A stretch of DNA of 57,389 bases from positions 1-57,389 of the forward strand of contig JAHELP010000003.1 in NCBI GenBank assembly GCA_024644105.1, read 5' to 3'. The number at the start of each line of letters is the position of its first letter. The first letter of the stretch is position 1. The position numbers and the translations under genes were made by a program. The notes beneath the pieces are model-generated. The model was not told the DNA's origin. It saw only the letters and a program-made list of their open reading frames with translations, and searched no databases. Positions 26,110 through 34,272 of this stretch are shown here, in pieces. Source of the DNA: Candidatus Nitrosopumilus sp. Lineage in GTDB: Archaea > Thermoproteota > Nitrososphaeria > Nitrososphaerales > Nitrosopumilaceae.

Positions 26110-29100
26110 TTATATTCGAATAATACCTTTTTTGACCAAGTATTGAATTGATTTTAGGAAATCTTCATCGGAAATTTGTCCTTCTGCCCACCATTTTGCA
26201 TTATTTTTTATCCAATCAGGAATCGATTGTTCGGAAATAGAAATTCCAGTGTCAGAATTGACAATGATTAAGCCCTCTTGAATTAGATACTCCAATCCAT
26301 CAATGAATTCAGAATCTGAAACAGTATCAGATGACCACCATTTTGCATTATTTTTTATCCAATCAGGAAGTGGCGGGTTTGAAACTACAAAAGATAAGGT
26401 CTTGACAAACAAATCATTATGATATAAATCGATTTTGTAAATACCAGGTAAAGTTTTTTCATTTATCGAAATGATAGATTTGAAACTTCCCGCACTAGAT
26501 AAAACTGATCCAAAATTTTGAGTTTTTCCATCAGGAGCTGTAATTATAACATCGAGTGGAATTCCTCTTCTAGGATTATCTACACTGCCAGATAGCATTA
26601 TTTCTTCAACAATTCCAGAAGTTGGTTTTATTATTTCGTAGTTGCTAAGCTGAGCTGAGGTATAAAATGAAGCTGGTTGAGTTTTCAGTAGACTGAAAAT
26701 ATTTGCATTTCCAAAATTATCTCTAGAATCATAGTACTTTGCGTTTATACTTCCTCCTGCTGAAGAAATCAGTCCAGTTCCAGATTTATTACAAATTTTT
26801 GAGGGCATTTTAAACACTCCTTCAAAAATTCCAGTGCTTGGTCCAGTTTCAACAAGAGTGAATCCAGTATCACCCAAGCCTCCATAGGGTACACCATCAA
26901 TAGTACAACGTTTGTATCGAAAATCTTTGATCAATACTTCAAACAATGCAATTCCATTATTTCCTACCGTATCAACATTTGGTGAATTAGGATCATTGAT
27001 AACAAAATAAATGTCAACTAAATCATTTCTCAAATTAAGATCAGGATCATTTAATGTGAGTTTGACTGGTTGGCCAAATCTGTATGATTGAGAGTCTGAA
27101 AAAATTTTTCCGCTACTTGTCTTAATATCTGATTGAGAAGATGTTGTAGTAAAACTACCAGTAACGTCAAGATCAGAATATGAAATTACTATTCCCTGAT
27201 CATCGATTAGTCTGTTTGTAACAATGAATTTTATTTCGTTATCAATTGTTTGAATAGTTTGAATAAATGATGGTTCTAAAATATTTAATTGATTTGCAAC
27301 TGAATATTCCATAGTTCCATCAAACGTTGATGAATTATCAGAGGTTTCTTCTAATTCAAAACGATAAATAGAATTGTTTACATCCTTTGAACTGACAATT
27401 CCAAATGAAAAGAAATCAACTACTATTGGTTGTTTCTTTGTTTCACTAGAAATAGTGATGACATCACCAGTTCCAGTAGAATCAAAATCAATTACAAGAA
27501 ATACCGTTCCAGTTTCATCAGAAATATCTAAAATGTCAGAATCATCTATTTGTATAAATCCATGAGCTGAAGAAATATCACCAGCATCCACTATAGTAAT
27601 TGGGGAGGATCCTAAAAGTCCAAAAGATAAAGTAAATGAAGTATCTGTAAAATCAGATATTCCATAATCTTTTTCAAAAGATCTCAAATCATAATTTATC
27701 CAAGTTGTTCCATCAACATTAGATTTTGAAACATCAAGTAAGGTAGAGTATAATGATTTAGCAGAAACTCCCAAATTCATTGAAATCATCTCATATGAGC
27801 CATTTACTACATTTGATGTGTCAATGATGAGCCTGTCAGAATTGGTATCAGGCACGGATGAATTAGAGTCATCCCCTCCTACTAGTATAGGAGACGTAGA
27901 ATGGAATTTTACATCACTAGATTTCTCTAATGTTGTAGGATTTCCGATAGTTAAAGTTGGAATGGTTGCTGTTGCACGAAAAACATCAAGATGATCACGT
28001 GAACCAGAATTGATGTTTTGATCTGGATCATATAGTGTGATAGGGAATTTAGTACCAGGTTTTAAAGATTGTAAGCCATTTCCAATATCTAATTTAGGAT
28101 TATTCAAAGAAACTGAAGCAGATGAAGAGCCAGTCAGAATGGAAATAGAATTTTTGTTATATGTTATAGTCCCAGTTTGGCCCCTCGGAGCATTATCCAA
28201 AATTCCAATAACAGATTGATCATTATTATCTCCTGTATCAAAGATTCCAGAATTTGGACCATCTTCAACTAAAGTAATAATTTCAGAATATGCAATCGTC
28301 CCATCAGTTACACTGGTACTAGGTTGTTCATCATTAGATTGTAACTCAAGAACCGAATTTAGATTCATAGAAAGTTTTCCATTATTTTTAAAACCAATAT
28401 TGGTAAGATTTGGAACTAAATCTACTAATCCAATTCCTCCATTTGCGGAACTTTGTCCATTTTCATCAAATGCTTGATAGAAAGTAGACGGAGTAGATCC
28501 AACATCAAAAGTCCAAGAGTCTTCATCGGTAGGATCTTGATTTAGTTGAAAATCATGTACTGTAAAAAAGACCTGTGCACCTTTTGGATAAAGAACTCTA
28601 TCGATTTTCATAGAAATATTGTTACTTTCATCATATTCTAATGAAACCATCTGTGGTGAACCTGCTGAGTTGTATTGAATTATAACATCACTAAATGAAT
28701 AAAGTTGAATTAGTGGCCATGCATTTACATTTAATCCAATTTGCCCTGATGGTACATTAGAATTAGTGTTAATTGATTTTGCATTTCGAACAACATTATT
28801 TAGAATTGGTCCGGATGGTGATGCAGTGCATGCAGATAATGGTGTATTACCATTTGTTGAACCAGTTGCTGAACGAGGAATTGCAAAGCCATCAGTTTCA
28901 GAAAGACTTAATCCAATTACTGTAGATGATGTATTTCTACTACAAAAAACACCAAAATCTAATCCCTCTCCTGCCAATCCAACTGTAGAATCAGCTTTTT
29001 GAGCCTTGTTTACATTTGCAAAATATGCATACCAACTTCCATCAGTTGCCTGAGTCATTCGTAATGATTTTCCATTAATCGTTACATCAGGTTCACCTTT

Positions 29101-29289
29101 TCCCTGATCAGTATCAGATAGATTAGGATCAATTACTACAACTTCAACAACCATTGAACCAGAGAAATAATTGTTAAATTTTGAATTTTCTGCTGAAACA
29201 AACAAGTTTGGATTACTTGCTGCATCAGCATCAGTAATAGGAATAATTAGCAATATAGAGAAAGTTGCCACTAAAGCGAAATATTTCAT
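26110..29289 (-). CDS. Large S-layer-like surface protein
   Basis: A 1059-aa protein with signal peptide (MKYFALVATFSILLIIP, cleavage near ADAAS). Repeated modules carry D-P-D-x-N (LYDPDQNINSGSRDHLDVF, LNDPDLNLRNDLVDIYFV) and S-G/T-x-F-x-G (EETSDNSSTFDGT, ETGPSTGIFEGV) motifs. The C-terminus has two copies of a PDWIKNNAKWW unit (about residues 980-1059). The layout resembles thaumarchaeal S-layer proteins, although it is shorter than I would expect of the main one and could be a paralogue. The start at 29289 rather than 29322 is preferred: a TATA-like GATAAAAT lies about 27 bases upstream and the signal peptide then starts cleanly. Confidence 0.72.
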   Translation of the reverse strand: MKYFALVATFSILLIIPITDADAASNPNLFVSAENSKFNNYFSGSMVVEVVVIDPNLSDTDQGKGEPDVTINGKSLRMTQATDGSWYAYFANVNKAQKADSTVGLAGEGLDFGVFCSRNTSSTVIGLSLSETDGFAIPRSATGSTNGNTPLSACTASPSGPILNNVVRNAKSINTNSNVPSGQIGLNVNAWPLIQLYSFSDVIIQYNSAGSPQMVSLEYDESNNISMKIDRVLYPKGAQVFFTVHDFQLNQDPTDEDSWTFDVGSTPSTFYQAFDENGQSSANGGIGLVDLVPNLTNIGFKNNGKLSMNLNSVLELQSNDEQPSTSVTDGTIAYSEIITLVEDGPNSGIFDTGDNNDQSVIGILDNAPRGQTGTITYNKNSISILTGSSSASVSLNNPKLDIGNGLQSLKPGTKFPITLYDPDQNINSGSRDHLDVFRATATIPTLTIGNPTTLEKSSDVKFHSTSPILVGGDDSNSSVPDTNSDRLIIDTSNVVNGSYEMISMNLGVSAKSLYSTLLDVSKSNVDGTTWINYDLRSFEKDYGISDFTDTSFTLSFGLLGSSPITIVDAGDISSAHGFIQIDDSDILDISDETGTVFLVIDFDSTGTGDVITISSETKKQPIVVDFFSFGIVSSKDVNNSIYRFELEETSDNSSTFDGTMEYSVANQLNILEPSFIQTIQTIDNEIKFIVTNRLIDDQGIVISYSDLDVTGSFTTTSSQSDIKTSSGKIFSDSQSYRFGQPVKLTLNDPDLNLRNDLVDIYFVINDPNSPNVDTVGNNGIALFEVLIKDFRYKRCTIDGVPYGGLGDTGFTLVETGPSTGIFEGVFKMPSKICNKSGTGLISSAGGSINAKYYDSRDNFGNANIFSLLKTQPASFYTSAQLSNYEIIKPTSGIVEEIMLSGSVDNPRRGIPLDVIITAPDGKTQNFGSVLSSAGSFKSIISINEKTLPGIYKIDLYHNDLFVKTLSFVVSNPPLPDWIKNNAKWWSSDTVSDSEFIDGLEYLIQEGLIIVNSDTGISISEQSIPDWIKNNAKWWAEGQISDEDFLKSIQYLVKKGIIRI
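26188..26222. repeat. 35-bp direct repeat encoding the PDWIKNNAKWW unit, copy 2
   Basis: The same 35 bases occur at 26335-26369, 147 bases away. They encode the start of the two tryptophan-rich C-terminal units of the S-layer-like protein. Confidence 0.9.
26335..26369. repeat. 35-bp direct repeat encoding the PDWIKNNAKWW unit, copy 1
   Basis: Identical to 26188-26222. The rest of the two protein units has diverged, so the identity is confined to the PDWIKNNAKWW core. Confidence 0.9.
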
Positions 29290-29393
29290 ATCCAACACGA
29301 TCCTAAAACACCATTTTATCACAAATAACGTTGTCGTAGGATTGCTTCTTAGAAAACGGTAATAGGTGATTCAAATCATCAAAAATAAGGAAA

Positions 29394-30746
29394 ATGTTTG
29401 TTCAAAGGACCAGAGTTTTACAGATTTCATTACTAGCTATTTTTTCAGCATTTGTTGTAGAACTGGTTTTTGGATTAGTATCAAACAGTCTAGCGCTAAT
29501 TACAGATAGTATTCATGCATTGTTAGATAGTGTAGTTACTCTGGTTTTACTATTAGCAGCAAGATGGGCAATCAAACCTCCAGATGCTGAACATACCTAT
29601 GGACATGGGAAAATTGAATCACTTGGAGGATTGATTGGAGGAATAGCAATTTTCTTGATTGCTTGTTTTTTCATTTACGAATCAATCAACAGATTACAAA
29701 GTCCTCCTCCAAGTGTTTTGCCAGGGTTGTTTGCAATTATTGGTGGACTGTACACAATTGGGATTGATTTTTTCAGAATAATCCTATTGAGAAGATCCAT
29801 CAAAAAAATTGGAGGTGCAACTCTGAAAGCAGATTTCTATCATGCATTTATGGATCTTGGTTCAACACTAGTTGCAATTGTAGGAATAATTTTAGTTTCA
29901 TATGGATTGTATTTTGGAGATTTTGTTGCTGCATTAATTCTAGGAATTTTGTTGGCGGCATTAAGTGTAAAACTAGTATACAAAACAGCATTAGATTTGA
30001 CTGATGTAATATCTCCAGACCTTGTGAAAAAAGTTAGAGAAATTTCAATGTCTACAGAAGGTGTAATTGGGGCAGATTCAATTCTTATGAGAAAGTCAGG
30101 TGATACAATCTTTGCAGATGTCACTATCTCACTTAGAGGGGATACAAGTTTTGACAAAGCTCATGAAATTAGTGATAGTGTTGAGAGTAACATAAAAAAT
30201 AAAATTCCAAATGCCTCAACTACAATCCATTTTGAACCTGATTGGGAAGACGTTCCAATAGATGCAAAAATACTAGAAATTGCAACTAGTGTAGAGGGGG
30301 TAAAAGGAGTTCACAATGTGAGTACTCACAAAACTAAAGGAAAAACATACTCTAATCTGCATGTAATGGTAGATAGAGAAATTAATCTATTCTCAGCGCA
30401 TAAAATTTCTGAAATAATCGAAGATAAAATTCAACAACAAATTCCAGATATTACACATGCTACAATTCACTTGGAACCATTTGTTACAGTTCCAGAAAAT
30501 TTCAATAAAGAAGATGTTGAAACAGAAGAAAAAATTAAAACAATATTAGAAAAATATCCAGATATTAAAAAAATTGGCAGGATATTATCTTTGAAATTTG
30601 AGAATATTCTAAAAATAGATATTGATTGCTCATTTGATAAAGAGTTGTCAATTGAGAAAGTACATGATTTAACATCAGAAATTGAGCACATGATTAGAAT
30701 GGAAATTAAAAATTCTGTTATTACAATTCATCCAGAGCCAGACTAG
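29394..30746 (+). CDS. Cation diffusion facilitator with three C-terminal regulatory domains
   Basis: A 450-aa metal/proton antiporter of the CDF family, exporting Zn2+, Fe2+, Mn2+ or Co2+. The membrane part (about 1-210, six helices) has the metal site DSIHALLD (about residues 36-44) and HAFMD (about 155). Then come three successive ZT-dimer-type domains of about 80-90 residues, each ending in T/I-I-H-x-E-P (IHFEPDW, IHLEPF, IHPEPD). Typical CDF proteins have one such domain and about 300 residues. Its stop overlaps the convergent ZIP gene by four bases, pairing an exporter with an importer. Confidence 0.9.
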   Translation: MFVQRTRVLQISLLAIFSAFVVELVFGLVSNSLALITDSIHALLDSVVTLVLLLAARWAIKPPDAEHTYGHGKIESLGGLIGGIAIFLIACFFIYESINRLQSPPPSVLPGLFAIIGGLYTIGIDFFRIILLRRSIKKIGGATLKADFYHAFMDLGSTLVAIVGIILVSYGLYFGDFVAALILGILLAALSVKLVYKTALDLTDVISPDLVKKVREISMSTEGVIGADSILMRKSGDTIFADVTISLRGDTSFDKAHEISDSVESNIKNKIPNASTTIHFEPDWEDVPIDAKILEIATSVEGVKGVHNVSTHKTKGKTYSNLHVMVDREINLFSAHKISEIIEDKIQQQIPDITHATIHLEPFVTVPENFNKEDVETEEKIKTILEKYPDIKKIGRILSLKFENILKIDIDCSFDKELSIEKVHDLTSEIEHMIRMEIKNSVITIHPEPD

Positions 30747-31924
30747 ACAAGTATACTTGTTAGATACATCACCAGCATTCCGATTGCAAATCCAGATGCC
30801 ACAGAAGCACTTGAAAAAATATTTTCACCTTCCTCATCTTTAATCCATTTCAAAATCACCACTATTACTTGAAAGATTGCACCTGCACCAATTCCTAGGA
30901 AGATTACAGATGTAAATGGAGAATATACAAAGCCGCCAATCCAGGCACCAAAAATTGCAGGTGATCCTGCAATAATCCCCATAGCTGCAAGTTTTCCAAT
31001 CATTAATTTTCCTCTAGACATTGGTGCTGCAATTGCTATTCCTTCAGTAGTGTTATGCAATGCAAATCCTACAATGAGGAATGTACTAAATGCAACAGAG
31101 CCCAATCCAACAGCTGCGCCTATTGCAAGTCCCTCTCCAAAGTTGTGTAACCCAATTCCAATTGATATCATCAAAGCAATAGCCACAGGTTTTGCAATCT
31201 TTGATGAGCTTGCTCGTTCAACGAGTTTATTTCCAGAATAATACAATCCTAGAAAAGACAATACCACAACAGTTGCAATAAGTAAAATACCATTGAAACT
31301 TCCAGCTAGATTTTCATTAGAAACTTCAACTGCTTCTTCTATAGAATCAATTGCTAAGAAGAGTAGTAATCCAGCAGTTAATGCCAAAAAGAAATTAAAT
31401 TTTTGTTTACTAATTTTTTTGATAAATGGAAGCCACAGTAATCCTATCATTACTGGAATGATTCCAACATAAGTTCCAATTATTGCAAAGAATATTGCCA
31501 GATCTAATGTTGGTTCAAGTGCGGGGGCAGCAGCTTCAATCTCTTTTTCAAATCTTGTTCCGTCATCTATGGTAATTCCAATAATGTATGGTTCAGCCTC
31601 ATTCCATTCAAATGGTATTCTAACTAATGCAGTCTCAAATCTTTCAAGATATCTATCTGGCTCGACTGCAGCTGGTTGAATTCTATCATTCACATCTGCC
31701 ATAGCCACTGCCACTGGTATTGGACCCGTGTTTCGAACAGTTGCATGAATTTCAGACCCTACAAAATCAACTTTCTCTATAGTTATTTCAGGTAAGGGAA
31801 TTCCTAAATCTAGTAAATCTGCGCCCGGACCAAAAATATAGACCATCATAATAATTACAAATGCAAATGGGATTAACCCACTTGCAATAGTCTTACCTTT
31901 AGATGAGTTATCTCTAAGTTCCAT
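30743..31924 (-). CDS. ZIP family metal transporter with extracytoplasmic N-terminal domain
   Basis: A 393-aa membrane protein. One N-terminal helix (about 14-34) is followed by a roughly 90-residue beta-type domain (VDFVGSEIHATVRNTGPIPVAVAMADV) outside the membrane, then about seven or eight helices. The ZIP signatures HNFGEGLAIGAA (about residue 261) and HNTTEGIAIAAP (about 291) hold the metal-binding His and Glu. The soluble insert resembles a cupredoxin/Ig-like fold and is not part of ordinary ZIP proteins. Its start overlaps the end of the multicopper oxidase gene by 11 bases, so the two are co-expressed; metal delivery to or from the oxidase is an inference. Confidence 0.88.
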   Translation of the reverse strand: MELRDNSSKGKTIASGLIPFAFVIIMMVYIFGPGADLLDLGIPLPEITIEKVDFVGSEIHATVRNTGPIPVAVAMADVNDRIQPAAVEPDRYLERFETALVRIPFEWNEAEPYIIGITIDDGTRFEKEIEAAAPALEPTLDLAIFFAIIGTYVGIIPVMIGLLWLPFIKKISKQKFNFFLALTAGLLLFLAIDSIEEAVEVSNENLAGSFNGILLIATVVVLSFLGLYYSGNKLVERASSSKIAKPVAIALMISIGIGLHNFGEGLAIGAAVGLGSVAFSTFLIVGFALHNTTEGIAIAAPMSRGKLMIGKLAAMGIIAGSPAIFGAWIGGFVYSPFTSVIFLGIGAGAIFQVIVVILKWIKDEEGENIFSSASVASGFAIGMLVMYLTSILV

Positions 31925-32969
31925 ATTCTACCTTTTGAGAATTATTATCAGGGTTATCCTTTACAAGAAATAATCCAACCCATCCTTTCTCTGAGAATTC
32001 TACCTTATGAGCATGAAATAGATATTTTCCAGGATAGTAATATTCAAACTCCATTATTCCACGTTCGGTCTGAGATAATGTTATCATGTCAGTGTAAAAG
32101 GATGGAACAAGATCAGTTCCAGTTGGATAATATTTATACAAATTTCCATGAAGGTGGAAATTGTTTATTGGATCAAATTCCACCATATTAACAACATAAA
32201 TTCGAATTAATTCATTAGTGTTAATTTGAATCGGATGATGCTGGTAGTAAAATGGAATTGTGTTTGCAGCATAAAAGTTATTTTCAGTATCAAAATCAGT
32301 ATCTAAACCATTTAACACCATCACCATTTCATCAGCTGGTGGACGTTCTTCTTTAGGATCAACGATGAAAACACCGTAAAGACCATGTACAATGTGCTCT
32401 TCAAGTGGCATTACATGGCAGTGATAAGGATGAACACCAACTGGTCCAGCTTCAAATTCATAAATAAATTGTCCACCATTTCCACCTACCGGTTCAAAAA
32501 CACCATCCATTCCAGCTGGATGAATTCCATGAAAATGGATAGTGTGTTCTTTTGCACCATTATTGATAAAATGAACTCTTACCAGATCACCTTCTGTTGC
32601 TCTAATTGTAGGACCAGGAACAGTACCATTGAAAGTCCATACATTGTAAAATATACCTGGAGATATTTCTTGAATACCATCATCCTCAGCAATTATTGTA
32701 TAATCACGAATTGTTTGTCCGCTATCAGATATAGAAACTCGACCATATTCAAAATTTCTTAAAAATTCATCTGGATCAAATTCCACTGTTGATTCTGTAT
32801 AGAGGGGATCAAGAACTTCGCCTGAAGTTTTTACTACAGCACCAGAGTGAGTAACAAATGTTTTCTGCTCAGACTGGGCATCAGAAAATGTTGGAAAGAA
32901 AACAATTACAGATAATCCAATAACTATTGATAGTAATGAGATCATTATAGTAGAGCGAGTAATTTTCAA
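31914..32969 (-). CDS. Two-domain multicopper oxidase
   Basis: A 351-aa exported protein: signal peptide (TIMISLLSIVIGLSVIVFF) and two cupredoxin domains (about 90-210 and 215-340). Domain 1 has HTIHFHGIHPAG and HPYHCHVMPLEEHIVHG, giving a type 1 copper Cys-His set plus half of the trinuclear site. Domain 2 has NNFHLHG and LFHAHKVEF, where Ala replaces the type 1 Cys. Such two-domain enzymes trimerise to form type 2/3 copper sites between subunits. Substrates could be metal ions, phenolics or nitrogen compounds; nitrite reductase is an alternative within the same superfamily. Transcribed with the ZIP gene. Confidence 0.85.
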   Translation of the reverse strand: MKITRSTIMISLLSIVIGLSVIVFFPTFSDAQSEQKTFVTHSGAVVKTSGEVLDPLYTESTVEFDPDEFLRNFEYGRVSISDSGQTIRDYTIIAEDDGIQEISPGIFYNVWTFNGTVPGPTIRATEGDLVRVHFINNGAKEHTIHFHGIHPAGMDGVFEPVGGNGGQFIYEFEAGPVGVHPYHCHVMPLEEHIVHGLYGVFIVDPKEERPPADEMVMVLNGLDTDFDTENNFYAANTIPFYYQHHPIQINTNELIRIYVVNMVEFDPINNFHLHGNLYKYYPTGTDLVPSFYTDMITLSQTERGIMEFEYYYPGKYLFHAHKVEFSEKGWVGLFLVKDNPDNNSQKVEYGT

Positions 32970-32993
32970 GATATAATAAAATATGAAATTCTT

Positions 32994-33001
32994 TATTTAA
33001 A
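32994..33001 (-). promoter_or_regulatory. TATA box of the multicopper oxidase-ZIP operon
   Basis: TTTAAATA on the minus strand is centred about 29 bases before the oxidase ATG. It lies in the 134-base divergent gap to the small membrane-protein gene. Confidence 0.55.
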
Positions 33002-33012
33002 TTTAACCTAAG

Positions 33013-33039
33013 CTAACTTTTTTAGCCCAGTCTAACTTT
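33013..33039. promoter_or_regulatory. Direct repeat CTAACTTT in the divergent promoter
   Basis: CTAACTTT occurs at 33013-33020 and 33032-33039, 19 bases apart, between the two divergent TATA boxes. The placement fits an operator shared by the two units, but the repeat is short and AT-rich and could be chance. Confidence 0.3.
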
Positions 33040-33073
33040 CTTATACAAATCTCACAAATTATTAGAAAAATAA

Positions 33074-33081
33074 GTTTAAAC
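33074..33081 (+). promoter_or_regulatory. TATA box deciding the GTG start at 33104
   Basis: GTTTAAAC is centred about 27 bases before the GTG, supporting a leaderless mRNA with a GTG start. Confidence 0.5.
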
Positions 33082-33103
33082 TAAAGAAAACCAGCCTCAA
33101 TCT

Positions 33104-33610
33104 GTGCAAAAATCGGGATTATTTATTATAATTTTTGGACTATTAATCGTAGGGGGATTAGTGGTTTCAGTTGTTGAAAATCAAGTAACACTAGAAGGCA
33201 TCCAACAAGGAAATGGTAAAGTCACATCAGATGAAACAGTTAGAATTTCAGTGGATATAGATAGAGAGGAAATTTCAAAAGGGGTTTTTGCAGTTCAAGT
33301 GATGGAATTTAAAAAAGATACAGTATCTGTGAAAATTTTAGATCCAACAAATTCGGAAATTATATCTGAATACGTAAATGAAGACATACTTGAAAAAGAA
33401 TTTGATGTTATAGAATCAGGAACATATCAATTAGTAATTCAAGGTAGTGAAGATGATGAAATTTATGTAGCAGGAGCTATAGGACCCCTTCCAGATGCAA
33501 ATAAAAAATTATTACTATCATCTATATCACTAGCAATTCTAATTATCGGGATGGCAGGATTAGCAGTTACTGGATTAATTGGAATTAAAAATAGGAAAAA
33601 ATCAGTTTAG
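33104..33610 (+). CDS. Small membrane protein with two helices and a beta-type outer domain
   Basis: A 168-aa protein with an N-terminal membrane helix (GLFIIIFGLLIVGGLVVSVV), an outer beta domain of about 100 residues (VSVKILDPTNSEIISEY...VIESGTYQLVIQG) and a C-terminal helix (LLLSSISLAILIIGMAGLAV) with a basic KNRKKSV end. The outer domain has the look of a GOLD/p24-type sandwich, but I cannot assign the family. The start is GTG. It diverges from the oxidase-ZIP operon and overlaps the winged-helix gene convergently by nine bases. Confidence 0.65.
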   Translation: MQKSGLFIIIFGLLIVGGLVVSVVENQVTLEGIQQGNGKVTSDETVRISVDIDREEISKGVFAVQVMEFKKDTVSVKILDPTNSEIISEYVNEDILEKEFDVIESGTYQLVIQGSEDDEIYVAGAIGPLPDANKKLLLSSISLAILIIGMAGLAVTGLIGIKNRKKSV

Positions 33611-33913
33611 ATAACTATCCATTTTTTCTAAACCACTAATGGTTTCATCAAAATTATCACCATTTTCAATAATGCTAGATAATTTTTCTGAATTTGCTGA
33701 AATAATGCATTTTCCATCATTTGAGTTTTGAGTAACAAAATCATGTTGAATCAAATATGAAAGTCTCTCTAGTACTTCAGATTCGGAAATTTCTGATTGT
33801 TTGGCTAAAAATGAGCATTCTTTTTCCCCATCTTCTAATTCTGCCAAAATAGAAGATGTGATAGGATCAAACATACAATCTACAATTTTCTCTCGATCAA
33901 ACAAGTCACTCAT
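33602..33913 (-). CDS. Putative winged-helix transcription regulator
   Basis: About 103 residues. The segment FDPITSSILAELEDGEKECSFLAKQ, followed by SESEVLERLSYLIQHDFVTQ and NDGKCIISAN, has the helix-turn-helix and wing spacing of ArsR-like regulators. Two Cys residues are present but no obvious metal-sensing cluster. The start is set at MSDLFDR; a start two codons earlier is possible. Its position among metal transport and copper oxidase genes suggests, but does not show, that it regulates them. Confidence 0.6.
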   Translation of the reverse strand: MSDLFDREKIVDCMFDPITSSILAELEDGEKECSFLAKQSEISESEVLERLSYLIQHDFVTQNSNDGKCIISANSEKLSSIIENGDNFDETISGLEKMDSYLN

Positions 33914-33995
33914 GATCAAGTCTAATAATTTGAAAGTTATATTTTTTGATATATTATTCCAATAAGATAATTAAGAAAAAGGATAATCTGAAAAT

Positions 33996-34148
33996 ATGCA
34001 AAAACTATGCAGTAAAGATCCAACCGGAAAAGGAGTACATTGTTTTTGCATTGATGTTGATGCTCAAAGAGGAGTCAAAAAATGCTGTAAATGTAATCAA
34101 TGGAATGTTCAGGGAAATGACTGGACAAGTGATGAAGACTTTAGATGA
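33996..34148 (+). CDS. 50-aa cysteine-rich microprotein
   Basis: Translation from the ATG at 33996 gives 50 residues with six cysteines, arranged C-x10-C-x-C, then CC-x-C (MQKLCSKDP..., VHCFCID, KKCCKCNQW). The pattern fits a small zinc- or copper-binding protein. A longer 93-codon frame overlaps it (33946-34227), but that frame has many G-ending codons unlike the neighbours, whereas this one uses A/T-ending codons (GGA, AGA, GAT, AAA) as real genes here do. It lies beside the metal transport genes and upstream of rps13. Function unknown. Confidence 0.6.
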   Translation: MQKLCSKDPTGKGVHCFCIDVDAQRGVKKCCKCNQWNVQGNDWTSDEDFR

Positions 34149-34233
34149 TTTCTTTCGAAAAGGCACCAAATCTACGCTTAATTTTGCGTCTCTAATAGAG
34201 AAGTATGGTGATAATCACCTATTTTGATGCCTA

Positions 34234-34246
34234 GCATGGTTTTTAT
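34234..34246 (+). promoter_or_regulatory. Promoter box of rps13-rps4
   Basis: GCATGGTTTTTAT is identical to the box serving rpoN and tRNA-Leu at 40407-40419. Its TATA part is centred about 28 bases before the TTG at 34273, supporting that codon as the rps13 start. Confidence 0.6.
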
Positions 34247-34272
34247 CGGGGATTCCTTGAATTTTGGAATAC

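Noticed and set aside
33946-34227. 93-codon frame on the plus strand
   Set aside because: Codon use (many AAG, ATG, TTG, GAG) differs from real genes here, and the overlapping 50-codon Cys-rich frame fits better.
34264-34272. Earlier TTG start for rps13
   Set aside because: Too close to the promoter box and adds three residues not expected at the S13 N-terminus.
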